From Archangium gephyra (lineage in GTDB: Bacteria > Myxococcota > Myxococcia > Myxococcales > Myxococcaceae), in NCBI RefSeq assembly GCF_001027285.1, contig NZ_CP011509.1, forward strand, positions 11,680,501-11,744,500: 64,000 nucleotides of DNA, read 5' to 3'. Of this stretch, positions 9,793 through 18,761 are shown piece by piece. Made by a program: the position numbers and the translations under genes. The notes under the pieces are model-generated. The model worked only from the letters and a program-made list of their open reading frames with translations, did no database searches and had not been told where the DNA came from. How positions within the stretch are numbered: position 1 is the first letter of the stretch; each line of letters begins with the position of its first letter.

Positions 9793-12700
9793 ATGAACCT
9801 TCCCTTCCCCTTTCAACTCCCCCCCATGCCGCCCGAGGCACGCGAAATGCTTCAGGCCATCCAATTCCTACGGCAGGAGGACATATCCTACACCGCCGAG
9901 CGACAGCGCACCGCCACCGGGCGCCGCTCGTCCGAGCTCATCCAGCGCGCCGTCGAGCACCATGAAGCCCAGCGCTTCACCGAGGCGCATCAATTGTTCC
10001 TCGAGGCCGCCCGGCTCCACACGGAGGATGACCCGGGTGTCGCCGCGGCCGCGGCCTGGCACGAGCTCGCCAAGTCCTACATGGACCAGACGGGGCTGCT
10101 GCCCGAGGAGCGGTACCGGCAGGCGGAACTGCTCCTGCGCCGGGCAGCGGCTTCACCCGGGCGGCGCAAATACCCCATCCGGCTCGCGCTCACCCTGACG
10201 ATGCTCGCGAGCTGCCTCCGCTATCAAGCCCTCGAGCGCCACCCGAGCGAGCACACCGAGGACCAGCTCGACGAGGCGGAGCGCCTCTCCGAGGAGGCCG
10301 TGGCCCTGATGGAGCGCCTCGGCCCTCCCGGACTCCCCAAATGCATCGACAACCTGTTCAACCTGGGCAACCTGCGCGAGCAGCGCGAGAAGTGGGATGG
10401 CGCCGTGAAGGCCTACAACAGGGCCCTGACGCTCCAGCGCCGCATGCACATCCGGAAACCCAGCCCCGACAGCGAGCGGTCCAGCACGGTGCGGCTCGCC
10501 CTGGCCCGGGTCCTGCCCCACCGCGACAGGCCCGGGGATTTCCAGCGAGCCCTCGAGCTCCTCGATGAGGTCACCACCCACGACCCGACCTACGCGGACG
10601 AGGCCTGGCTCTGGCGGGCCCAGCTGCTCGCCGAGGACCCGGCACGGCGAGAGGAGGCCCTCCAGGCATTGGATCGGGTGAAGCCCGAAAACCTGCGCGG
10701 TGATCGGCTCAAGCTGCTGGCCAGGCTGTACCAGGAGCTCGGCCGCGCCGAGCAGGCCTTGACGCTGCTTCGACAGCTCGCCGGCGAGGCCATGCAGCAC
10801 CGGAAGCTCGCGCTCACGGACCTCGATGCGGACCACGCCGCCCAGGAGGCCCAACGTGCCGCGGGCCTGGCCGCCCGCATCCTCGTGGCGCAGGGCAACC
10901 CCGTGTCCGCCTTCCTCGAGCTCGAGAACGTGAGCGGCTTGCGCTACCTCGAAGCCCTGCACACCTTCAACTACCGGCCCTCCGAGCCCGTGGCGCGTGA
11001 GTTGTGGGAGCGTCGCTGGGAGCTGTCGACCCAGTCCAGCTCCCTCGCCACGCTCGCCAGCGATCTGCGGCTCCTCCCGGTCGACCAGCAGCGGGAGGTC
11101 CTGGCGCAACTGACCACGGCCCTGGCGGAGCAGGGCACGAAGAACGAGCGGTTCCGCGCTTCCACCCTGGGAAGTGACTGGTTCCTGGGCGTCCTGAAAG
11201 AGGCCACCTCGGCCCCCTTCCCGGCCGAATACCTCCAGACCCGCTCCCACGAGCGCGCCCAACAGACGGTGCATGCGCTGAAGCTGCTCGTCCAACACGT
11301 CCCCGAGGCGGAACTCGCGGAGTTGATCGGAACCGGCATCCTCGAGGCTCCCGGGCTCGAGCGGATTCTCCAGGAGCAGCCGGGTACCGTCCTCGTCCGG
11401 CTCCACCTCCTCGACGAGCTGCTCGCCGTGGCCGTGTGGCTCGAGGATGGACGCGTCACGGGGAGCTCCTGCCAGTTCCCCCTTCCGAGCGGGTGGTGGT
11501 CCCTGGTCTCCCAGGCCCTGAAGGATCCACGGAAGGCCAACCCCCAGGACTGGAACGAGCTGCTGGCGACCCTCGACATCTCCGCGGCCCTGCCACCGGG
11601 TCCCCAGAAGCGGGGCATCCTCCTGCCGTCCCACCTGACGGCGTTCCTCCCCCTGGTGGCGCTCGGACCCGCCGGCAAGCGCCCCTTGGATCGTTTCCAA
11701 TCGGTGCTCTGGCTGCCCAGCCTCGCCCCGCTCATGCACCGGCAGAAGGCCCACCCGCCCCGGGAGGGGACACTCACCGTCCTGCCGGGAAACAACACCG
11801 CCTTCCATACGCTCGCCACCCGCCTGGCGCTTCCCCGGGAGCGGCGTCTGGAGAACGAGCAGGCCACTCCCGACGAGGTCGCGGAGCAGGCGCGCACCGC
11901 GGATGTCATCTGCTTCTACGCCCACGGCTTCCATGCCGCACCCGACGAGCCCCATCTCCTCCTGCATGGAGAGCAGCACTTCCACCGGGGCCATCTGGTG
12001 GACCAATGGGCGGGCGCCGAGCGGGTCGAGCTGTGGGCCTGCCAATCCGGAGTGAACGCGCCCCTGGATCCACGCAGCCCCCTGGTGGACGAGGCCTTCG
12101 GCTTCGACTTCGAGTTCCTCCGCGTGGGAGTGCGCAGCGCCATCGGCACCTTGTGGAAGGTGCCGGCCTTCGTGACCGCCTGCATCGTCCACCGCTTCCG
12201 GCAGGAGTCGCTCCAGGGCCGGGACGGTGCCGAGGCGCTCGCGGAGGCCCAGCGCTGGTGGGCCCACGAAGGAATCCAGTCCTTCGCCGCGCACCTGCGT
12301 GGCCGGACGCGCGAGGAGGGCTGCCAGGCCTTCATCGCCAGCCTGGGAGCCGAGTGCACCTCCCGGGACTTGGAGAACATGCTCGACAGCCTTGGCATCC
12401 CGCCCGAGCCCACGGCCCCCGTGTCCGACGCCGAGCTCGAGCAGTGGTGCCTCCGCTTCGCCAGCCCGCTGTCCTGGGCGGGCTTGCGCTTCGTGGGCAC
12501 CCCCGAGCGGCGCCCGGTGGAGCCCTGGAAGGAGGAGTACGGCCAGCCCGCCACGGAGGAAGTCAGGCGAACGGTGGACCGCCTGATGGAGAAAGCCGGG
12601 AAGGAGGAGGAGTCTCCGCTGTCTCCCCAGGAGCAGCTGGAGGATGCGTTGGAAGCGGCCATCTCCACCTGTGAGGAGACGTCCCTCCAGCCGGAGCAGG

Positions 12701-15351
12701 CGCTGGACGTGGCACGGCTCCAGGGGGTCCGCCAGCGGGCCTCCCACTCCCACAATCTGCTCTCGGCGTTGGCGTGGGTGCACGAAGCACTGGACCGCTG
12801 CTCCTCGCGGGGCGACGAGCGGGCCCGCCTCGTCACCGAGGCCGCCCACCTCTGGCTCGAGCTCGCCATGGACGAGCAGCCCCAGCTCCCCTCGGCCATC
12901 CTCCGCCCACCGCGAGCGGTACCTCTCCTGCGGGCGGAGCAGCTCCTGGGCAGCGAACCTCCCGCGTCCGCACCGGCACGCGCGGACCGGCTGGCGGCGA
13001 AGGCCCGGCTCGTGCTGCTCCAGGCGCTGGCGGACTCGACACTCCCGGAGCTCAAGCAGCATGGGTTCGAACCGTATGTCCGGCGGGCCTGGGACGTGCT
13101 GGCCCCCGGCCTGGGTGAGCTCCGGGAAGCCACCGTGGAGTCCCTGCGTGTCCTGACCATCGCCTGTGAAATCCTCCTCCTCGAGCCCCGGAGGAGCCTC
13201 GCGGGCGCGGCTTCCCAACTGCTGCAACAGGCCCGCGCCCTCATCCAGAAAGCGGGAGACGCGCCCACCCGGGATGCCCGCCTCGCTCCCTTCCTGGCGC
13301 GGCTGTGGGAAGCACGGGATGCACTCGCCAGGGCGCTCGGTGACGCAGGGCCCATGCCGGAAGGGGCAATGGGCTGGCTGCCCGCCCGGGAGCTGGCGCG
13401 CGGTGCCCTCCACCAACTCACCACCCCGGGCGCCGTGGAGGACCCCGACCGGTTCATCGGGATCGCCCTCTCCCAGATGGAAGGAGCCTTCTGGGGAGAG
13501 CCCTCCGATGACCGCATGTCCCTGCTGCGCGGCTCTGGCACCCCGGGCTTCGCTTACCGCTGGATGCTCGCGCACTACCTCCAGAAGTGCTTGCAGAACC
13601 GGCCGGGCGACCCTGGCCACTTCATCGCCTGTCTCCAGCTCGCTTGTGATTTGAGGCTCACCTTCCTCCATCGGCTCGTCCGCTGCGCCATGCCGGGCGC
13701 GGACGTTCTGCAGCGCCTCGAGCTGTGGAAGCTCCTGCGCCACCGCGAGCACCTGCTGGAAGCGCTCCGCGATAGCGCCCTGCTGGCCGCCGCTTCTCCG
13801 GGTGACGAGACCGGGCCCGCCTCCTTCCGGCTCCATCCGCTCGACCCCTTCGCCCTGGGCACGCGGGAGCTCCACACGGCCTCGCTCGATGCCACGGGAC
13901 TCACGGCCTGGACGCTCGCCAACAGCTGCCAGGCGCATCCCGAACCGGTCCCAGCCCCGCGGACCACGGCGTTCCATGCCGCGCGCCTCGCCAGGTCCCT
14001 GGGTTACGGGGCAACGAGTCTGTGGTCGGATCTTCTCAAGAGACTCCCCCAGGAGCGCGATGAGCGGGGCCAGCGCCATCCGCTGCTCGAGCTGCACTCC
14101 AAGCTGGAGTCCACCGAGGCGGAGCTCTCACGCATCCCCCAGGGACATGGAGTGATCGCCCTGACGCTCCAACCGGATGGCACGCCGCTCGCCGCCGCGC
14201 ACTGGCATGGCCCGCGAGGACTGGAGGGGAAGGTCGTTCGCGGCAACAAGCGGGGGCTCGGCATGCGGCTGAGCCACGTGCTGCACCCTCGCCCGGAGGA
14301 TGACACCCCGCTGCGAGGCCGCTCGTCCTCCCGCTACCTGGCGTGGGATCAGCTCGAAGAAGACCTCGCGGCCTTCCTCGACGAGTTGCTGGGCTCCGCC
14401 CTCGACGAGCCCCTGCATTGGTCCGTCATCGCCCCGGGCGCCATGCGCTCGCTTCCGTGGCTGGGGCTGCGCGCGGGCAGCACGCGGCTCTGCCAGCGGG
14501 TGGCCAGCCTCCGCCTGTTGCCCTCCTTCGGCTTCGACGCGCCACTCCCAGACCTTCCCAGTGCCACGAACCGCGCCTGCCTCCTGGCACCCGAGCACAC
14601 GCACGGGGACACCTCCTTCGGTGAGGCCGTCATCGAGACGCTGCGCCGCGCCTCACCTCCCGAAGTGGTGCTCGATCCCACCCGGCTGCGCGGCAACGAG
14701 GTCGTGGAGTTGGAGCACCTCCAGGCGCTCTCCCACCAGGTGGGGTCCGTGCGGTTCTATGGCGTGGGCCGTGCCGAGTCCCTCACCCCCACCGTCGCGA
14801 TGCTTCGGCTCGTCAACGGACGGGCCCTCGCGCCACGCAATACCCTCCAGGTGCTCCTGCCGCGATGCAATGAGGTCGAGCTCTGGGCCGCCACCACGGG
14901 CGGGACGGATGCGCTGCGAGCGAGGTACGACGACGCGGATGGCATTCCGGGCCTCGCGGGGAGCTTCCTGGCGTGTGGCGCGCGCGCCGTGCTCGACATG
15001 GCGTGGCCCGTCCACGACCTGGTCAAGGCGCTCGTCTGCGAGCAGTACGAGCGCGCACGCCTCGGCGGGTACGCGGGCGCAGAGGCCCTCGGCCAGGCGG
15101 TGCAATGCACCCGGAGCCTGCTGACCCTCTGGTCCCTGGACGCGCGCCGGACGGGCTCACTCCGGGAGGCGCTCGCCCTGCTGGACGACCGCCGCCGGGC
15201 CCTGCTCGGTTCCCGCCTCCCCCCAGAAGGTGTCGTTCCCCTGGCGGACAGACACGAGGCCCCTTGCATCCAGGGGCTGAAGGCCGATGAACTCGTGACG
15301 GACCTGCTGCACCCTTCCCACCTCGCGGCCTTCCGCTGGTGGGGAAGCTGA
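9793..15351 (+). CDS. TPR protein with one active-looking and one degenerate CHAT (caspase-like) domain
   Basis: A soluble 1852-residue protein. Residues about 30-400 are helical TPR-like repeats (for example NLFNLGNLREQREKWDGAVKAYNRAL). A first CHAT domain occupies about 560-920, with His711 in FYAHGF and Cys750 in ELWACQSG, the expected catalytic pair. A second helical region follows (about 960-1470). The second CHAT domain (about 1500-1820) keeps the fold motifs (SVRFYGVG, EVELWAATTG, AVLDMAWPVHDLVKAL) but has Val1658 and Ala1700 where His and Cys belong. CHAT domains are caspase-clan proteases or scaffolds, and TPR-CHAT proteins occur in defence and cell-death systems such as Craspase. 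AGGAG lies 7 nt before the ATG at 9793, which favours that start over one 24 codons upstream. First gene of a three-gene operon. Confidence 0.88.
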   Translation: MNLPFPFQLPPMPPEAREMLQAIQFLRQEDISYTAERQRTATGRRSSELIQRAVEHHEAQRFTEAHQLFLEAARLHTEDDPGVAAAAAWHELAKSYMDQTGLLPEERYRQAELLLRRAAASPGRRKYPIRLALTLTMLASCLRYQALERHPSEHTEDQLDEAERLSEEAVALMERLGPPGLPKCIDNLFNLGNLREQREKWDGAVKAYNRALTLQRRMHIRKPSPDSERSSTVRLALARVLPHRDRPGDFQRALELLDEVTTHDPTYADEAWLWRAQLLAEDPARREEALQALDRVKPENLRGDRLKLLARLYQELGRAEQALTLLRQLAGEAMQHRKLALTDLDADHAAQEAQRAAGLAARILVAQGNPVSAFLELENVSGLRYLEALHTFNYRPSEPVARELWERRWELSTQSSSLATLASDLRLLPVDQQREVLAQLTTALAEQGTKNERFRASTLGSDWFLGVLKEATSAPFPAEYLQTRSHERAQQTVHALKLLVQHVPEAELAELIGTGILEAPGLERILQEQPGTVLVRLHLLDELLAVAVWLEDGRVTGSSCQFPLPSGWWSLVSQALKDPRKANPQDWNELLATLDISAALPPGPQKRGILLPSHLTAFLPLVALGPAGKRPLDRFQSVLWLPSLAPLMHRQKAHPPREGTLTVLPGNNTAFHTLATRLALPRERRLENEQATPDEVAEQARTADVICFYAHGFHAAPDEPHLLLHGEQHFHRGHLVDQWAGAERVELWACQSGVNAPLDPRSPLVDEAFGFDFEFLRVGVRSAIGTLWKVPAFVTACIVHRFRQESLQGRDGAEALAEAQRWWAHEGIQSFAAHLRGRTREEGCQAFIASLGAECTSRDLENMLDSLGIPPEPTAPVSDAELEQWCLRFASPLSWAGLRFVGTPERRPVEPWKEEYGQPATEEVRRTVDRLMEKAGKEEESPLSPQEQLEDALEAAISTCEETSLQPEQALDVARLQGVRQRASHSHNLLSALAWVHEALDRCSSRGDERARLVTEAAHLWLELAMDEQPQLPSAILRPPRAVPLLRAEQLLGSEPPASAPARADRLAAKARLVLLQALADSTLPELKQHGFEPYVRRAWDVLAPGLGELREATVESLRVLTIACEILLLEPRRSLAGAASQLLQQARALIQKAGDAPTRDARLAPFLARLWEARDALARALGDAGPMPEGAMGWLPARELARGALHQLTTPGAVEDPDRFIGIALSQMEGAFWGEPSDDRMSLLRGSGTPGFAYRWMLAHYLQKCLQNRPGDPGHFIACLQLACDLRLTFLHRLVRCAMPGADVLQRLELWKLLRHREHLLEALRDSALLAAASPGDETGPASFRLHPLDPFALGTRELHTASLDATGLTAWTLANSCQAHPEPVPAPRTTAFHAARLARSLGYGATSLWSDLLKRLPQERDERGQRHPLLELHSKLESTEAELSRIPQGHGVIALTLQPDGTPLAAAHWHGPRGLEGKVVRGNKRGLGMRLSHVLHPRPEDDTPLRGRSSSRYLAWDQLEEDLAAFLDELLGSALDEPLHWSVIAPGAMRSLPWLGLRAGSTRLCQRVASLRLLPSFGFDAPLPDLPSATNRACLLAPEHTHGDTSFGEAVIETLRRASPPEVVLDPTRLRGNEVVELEHLQALSHQVGSVRFYGVGRAESLTPTVAMLRLVNGRALAPRNTLQVLLPRCNEVELWAATTGGTDALRARYDDADGIPGLAGSFLACGARAVLDMAWPVHDLVKALVCEQYERARLGGYAGAEALGQAVQCTRSLLTLWSLDARRTGSLREALALLDDRRRALLGSRLPPEGVVPLADRHEAPCIQGLKADELVTDLLHPSHLAAFRWWGS

Positions 15352-15357
15352 GCGTTC

Positions 15358-16356
15358 ATGAGCGTCGACTACGAGCCGATTTCCGACTGGTCTCCCGCTG
15401 GCCGCTCCGCGCTCGTCGCCAGACGGGGGGCGGAGCTCCGGCTCCTGCTCGACACGGCCTTCACCGAGTTCTGCGATCAGCAGGACCTGGCCGCCTTCGG
15501 CTTCCATGGGGATGACCCCATCGCCGAGGCGGTCGAATGGTGCATCACCGGATTCGTCGAACGGGACCTGGATCCCCTGAAGCTCCATGCGGGCTCCCGC
15601 TCCTTCCGCCTCTTCACCGAGGTCGCGTTCTGGCTCTCCCAGAAGGTGGGAGCCCGCGCCCTCGAGCGGCTCCTGCGCGTCCGGCGCGACCCGGCCAACC
15701 CGGAGGACCTCCCCGGTGCGGAGGACGTGTGGGACCCCCCCGAGGCACCCGCGTCCCTGCGATTGAAGGACTTGCAGGAGCGCCTGGCCAGGACGCTCCG
15801 GGAGTTGAGACATCGGACCTGCGCGGACCTGGTGGGCTATTGGCTTCGTGGAACGCAGCGGCTCCGGGCCCGGTTGTTCGGCTGGAACGAAGAGGCCCAG
15901 GTCCAGCACCCGGCGACCAGCAAGACGCGCACCAGTGCCCACGTCCATGACGCCCGGTTCCGCTTCCAATGCCTGCACCAGGGCCTCCTCCAGGATGCGG
16001 AGACCCACCCGGAACTGGCCGCCACGCGGGAGATGCTGTTCCGCCCTTGTGCCAATGAAGTCCCCTACCGGAGACCCGCGCGGCAGGTGGCGCAAGCACT
16101 GCCCTCCGGAGTGGCGAAGGGTCCACGCGAAGCCCGCCGCCTCTGCCGCGAGGGAAGCGCCCTCCTCGTGCGCGCCCTGCTCACCCGATTCGCGTCGATT
16201 CCCGAGGAAGGAGAGGAGCGCGCGGAGTGGATGTTCGGCCGCCAGGCCCTCGCCCCCATGACGCTCAACGCGCTCGAGCTCGAGGACCGGGAGGAGCTGC
16301 GCATTCAGCTCCAGGCCCTGCCCCCACCCGAGGCGCTCCTGCAGGAGGCCTCCTGA
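15358..16356 (+). CDS. CHAT-operon protein 2, possibly sigma-factor-like
   Basis: A 332-residue soluble protein I do not recognise with confidence. It is rich in Arg, Leu and Glu. Residues about 45-110 (DPIAEAVEWCITGFVERDLDP, then SRSFRLFTEVAFWLSQKVG) weakly resemble region 2 of ECF sigma factors, where a short helix is followed by SxxFRxWLxxIARN. A second helical part follows (LKDLQERLARTLRELRHRTCADLVGYWLRG). No clear region 4 helix-turn-helix is visible. It starts 6 nt after the CHAT gene stop and overlaps the next start by one base, so it belongs to the same operon. Alternatives are an adaptor or substrate of the CHAT protease. The sigma resemblance is only a hint. Confidence 0.6.
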   Translation: MSVDYEPISDWSPAGRSALVARRGAELRLLLDTAFTEFCDQQDLAAFGFHGDDPIAEAVEWCITGFVERDLDPLKLHAGSRSFRLFTEVAFWLSQKVGARALERLLRVRRDPANPEDLPGAEDVWDPPEAPASLRLKDLQERLARTLRELRHRTCADLVGYWLRGTQRLRARLFGWNEEAQVQHPATSKTRTSAHVHDARFRFQCLHQGLLQDAETHPELAATREMLFRPCANEVPYRRPARQVAQALPSGVAKGPREARRLCREGSALLVRALLTRFASIPEEGEERAEWMFGRQALAPMTLNALELEDREELRIQLQALPPPEALLQEAS

Positions 16357-16970
16357 TGGCGCCCCCTCCGCATCCCGCCCTGCTCGATGCCCTGGTGCTC
16401 GCCGTGGACGGCGAAGAGCAGCTCGCGGCCTGGCGGAGCCTCCTGTCTCAGGGAGGCGCCGAGGCCTGGGAGCAGGCGGCCCGCAGGCGACGGCAACTCG
16501 ACACCCTGGCCCGCTTCGTTCGAGCTCAACCCTGGCTGGCCCATCTGATGTTGCAGGCCCGCCGGCTCGCTCGCCGCATGCACACGCCTCCCGCGGTGGG
16601 CCTGGAGGCCACCCTGAATCTCCCTGGGCTGGGCGCCATGCTCGGCCCCAGCCAGGAGCAACCCGAGACGGTGCCACTCACGTGGGGACGCATCGAACCA
16701 CGCACCCTGGCGCCAGGAACCCGCGTCCGCCTGCGACTGCAAACCACCCTGGAGCCCATCGCGCTGTTCTTCGTCCGCAGTGGCCAGTCCGGCCCGCTCC
16801 CCGGTGGAACGTGGGACCTGGAGCCGGGCGAGGCCCCCGTGCTCCTCCTGGCGTGCACGGGAGCCCAGGGGGCGCGTCACGCCGAGGAGGCGATGGGCAT
16901 GGCCACCGCCGTCGCGGGACTCGTCCTGCTCGAGGCCCCCCCGCCCGACCCCGACATGCCCACGCCGTAG
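16356..16970 (+). CDS. CHAT-operon protein 3, unknown
   Basis: A 204-residue protein of unknown function whose ATG overlaps the previous stop (TGATG), with AGGAGG 7 nt upstream, so it is translationally coupled. Residues 1-75 are helical and basic (AARRRRQLDTLARFV, LMLQARRLARRMH). Residues 105-195 look like a beta-sandwich (GTRVRLRLQTTLEPIALFFVRSG, GTWDLEPGEAPVLLLACTGA). No membrane segment or metal motif is visible. Its constant position in this operon suggests a partner, inhibitor or cleavage target of the CHAT protein. The convergent monooxygenase gene begins 35 bp away. Confidence 0.6.
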   Translation: MAPPPHPALLDALVLAVDGEEQLAAWRSLLSQGGAEAWEQAARRRRQLDTLARFVRAQPWLAHLMLQARRLARRMHTPPAVGLEATLNLPGLGAMLGPSQEQPETVPLTWGRIEPRTLAPGTRVRLRLQTTLEPIALFFVRSGQSGPLPGGTWDLEPGEAPVLLLACTGAQGARHAEEAMGMATAVAGLVLLEAPPPDPDMPTP

Positions 16971-17005
16971 CCGGCCAGCGCCGCGGCATGGGTGTGGACG
17001 CGGGC

Positions 17006-18685
17006 TCAGCTCGCGACGCGTGTCTCACTGCCCGGCCCGGGCGGACCCAGGCGCCGGGCGAGCTCCGCTTCCAACCGCTTCGGCTCGATGGGCCGCTCGC
17101 GGTGCCCCACGTACCCGTCCGGCCGGACCAGGTAGAAGCACTCCGCCCCCGCCCCAAAGCGGCGATGCAGTGCGCCCTCCCCGTCGGCCAGCACGAAGGG
17201 CCCCGGTGTGCCCTCGCCCGCCACCACCACGCGCGCCCTCAACAGCGGCCCGTACGCCTCCTCCAGCCGCCTCGCGAGCGCCACCAGCCCGCCCCGCGCC
17301 TTCGCCTCGGGCCTCGAGCCGGTGAACAGCAGCAACGTGTGCTGGGGGCCGCGCAGCACCTCGTGCAGCCGCTCCACACCCTCGCCCTTCACTGGCAGCT
17401 CCGGCACGCGCTCCCCCGGCGCGGGGCCCTCCTCCAGCCGCACGCCCCCCACCTCCTCGCCCCAGATGCGCTCGGTGGACAGTGGGCTGCGCCGGTAGTG
17501 GATGGCGAGCTGCGTGACGAACCGCGCCATGCGCCGCTGGGTGAAGGAGCTGCCGAGCAATCCCTTGGCCATCCGGGGCGCCACGTACGTCCGCAGGAGC
17601 CGGGAGAAGGTCCCTCCTCGTGTCATGAGGCCGAAGGCCCGGTCCGTGCCCTCCAGCAGCAGTTGCCCCACCGGGTGCCGCTCCAGCTCGTACGTGTCGA
17701 GCAGCGAGTCCGGCGCGCGGCCCTTCGTGACGAGCGCCAGCTTCCAGGCGAGGTTGTAGGCATCCTGGATGCCCGTGTTCATCCCCTGCCCTCCCGCCGG
17801 GCTGTGGATGTGCGCGGCATCCCCCGCGAGGAACACGTGGCCCTGGCGGTAGCGCGGCACGCCCCGGCGGTGCAGCCGGTAGCGCGTCAGCCAGCGCGGC
17901 TCGCTCACGCGCACCGGCACGTTCGACATGCGCTCCAGGATGCGCTGCATCTCCTCCAGCGAGAGGGGCGTCGTCTCGTCGCCCTCCGGGAGCATGTCCC
18001 TCGGCATGACGGCGAACAGCCGGTAGCGCTGCTCCCCCGGCATGGGGAAGGCGCCCACCACGCCGTGCATGGACGGCATGAGGACCAGCTCGCCCTGCCC
18101 GAGCGGCCACTCCACGCGCACGTCCGCCAGCACGCACGCGTCGTCATACGTCTCGCCCTCGAAGGGGATGCCCGCCCCCTTGCGCACCCGGCTGCGCGCG
18201 CCGTCACACCCCAGCAGCCACCGCGCCTTCACCCGCTCCACCCCGCCCTCCGCCCGCTTCAGCGTGGCCTCCACGCCGGCCGCGTCCTGCCGGAAGTCCT
18301 CCAGCGCCAGGCCCCGCTCCACCTTCACCCCCAACGTGCCCAGGTATTCGGTGAGCAGCGCCTCGGTGGCGTCCTGCGGCAGCATGAAGATGAAGGGGTA
18401 GCGCGTCTCCAGCCACGAGAAGGCCTGCATGGGCACCCGCGTGTGCACGCCTCCCGCGCCCACCACGTTCAAGGCCTCGACCTTGCGTCCTCGCGCGAGC
18501 GCCTGCTCGACGATGCCGAAGTCGTCGAAGACCTCGAGCGTGCGTGCCTGCACCGCCAACGCGCGCGACAGCACCGAGGGCGCCTCGAGCTGCTCCACCA
18601 GCCGGCACCGCAGGCCATGCCGCGCCAGCTCCGAGGCCATCGTCAGGCCCGTGGGCCCGGCTCCCACCACGAGTGCGTCCCACAT
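17006..18685 (-). CDS. FAD-dependent aromatic-ring monooxygenase
   Basis: A 559-residue flavoprotein of the PheA/TfdB (pentachlorophenol/phenol hydroxylase) group. It has the Rossmann motif VVGAGPTGLTMASEL at the N-terminus, the DG motif LLGCDGARSRVRK near 160, the second FAD motif GHVFLAGDAAHIHSPAGGQGMNTG near 285 and a C-terminal thioredoxin-like domain (about 400-559). These enzymes use NAD(P)H and oxygen to hydroxylate aromatic substrates, often in natural-product tailoring or phenol breakdown. The ATG at 18685, preceded by GGGGAGAGA, is chosen over one 14 codons earlier. No biosynthetic cluster surrounds it, so the substrate is open. Confidence 0.88.
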   Translation of the reverse strand: MWDALVVGAGPTGLTMASELARHGLRCRLVEQLEAPSVLSRALAVQARTLEVFDDFGIVEQALARGRKVEALNVVGAGGVHTRVPMQAFSWLETRYPFIFMLPQDATEALLTEYLGTLGVKVERGLALEDFRQDAAGVEATLKRAEGGVERVKARWLLGCDGARSRVRKGAGIPFEGETYDDACVLADVRVEWPLGQGELVLMPSMHGVVGAFPMPGEQRYRLFAVMPRDMLPEGDETTPLSLEEMQRILERMSNVPVRVSEPRWLTRYRLHRRGVPRYRQGHVFLAGDAAHIHSPAGGQGMNTGIQDAYNLAWKLALVTKGRAPDSLLDTYELERHPVGQLLLEGTDRAFGLMTRGGTFSRLLRTYVAPRMAKGLLGSSFTQRRMARFVTQLAIHYRRSPLSTERIWGEEVGGVRLEEGPAPGERVPELPVKGEGVERLHEVLRGPQHTLLLFTGSRPEAKARGGLVALARRLEEAYGPLLRARVVVAGEGTPGPFVLADGEGALHRRFGAGAECFYLVRPDGYVGHRERPIEPKRLEAELARRLGPPGPGSETRVAS

Positions 18686-18761
18686 GCCGTCTCTCCCCGC
18701 CCGGCTCACACCGCCGGTGCGAGCCACCTTGGCACAGGAGGGCGGACGGCGCCCAGCGCGC

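Noticed and set aside
9544-9864. Minus-strand 106-codon frame over the palindrome array
   Set aside because: Its C-terminus is just the repeated unit translated, and it has no ribosome binding site or recognisable domain.
10153-14097. 1314-codon open frame antisense to the CHAT gene
   Set aside because: High GC makes long antisense frames common here. The composition is Gly/Arg/Glu-rich without domains, while the plus strand carries clear CHAT motifs.
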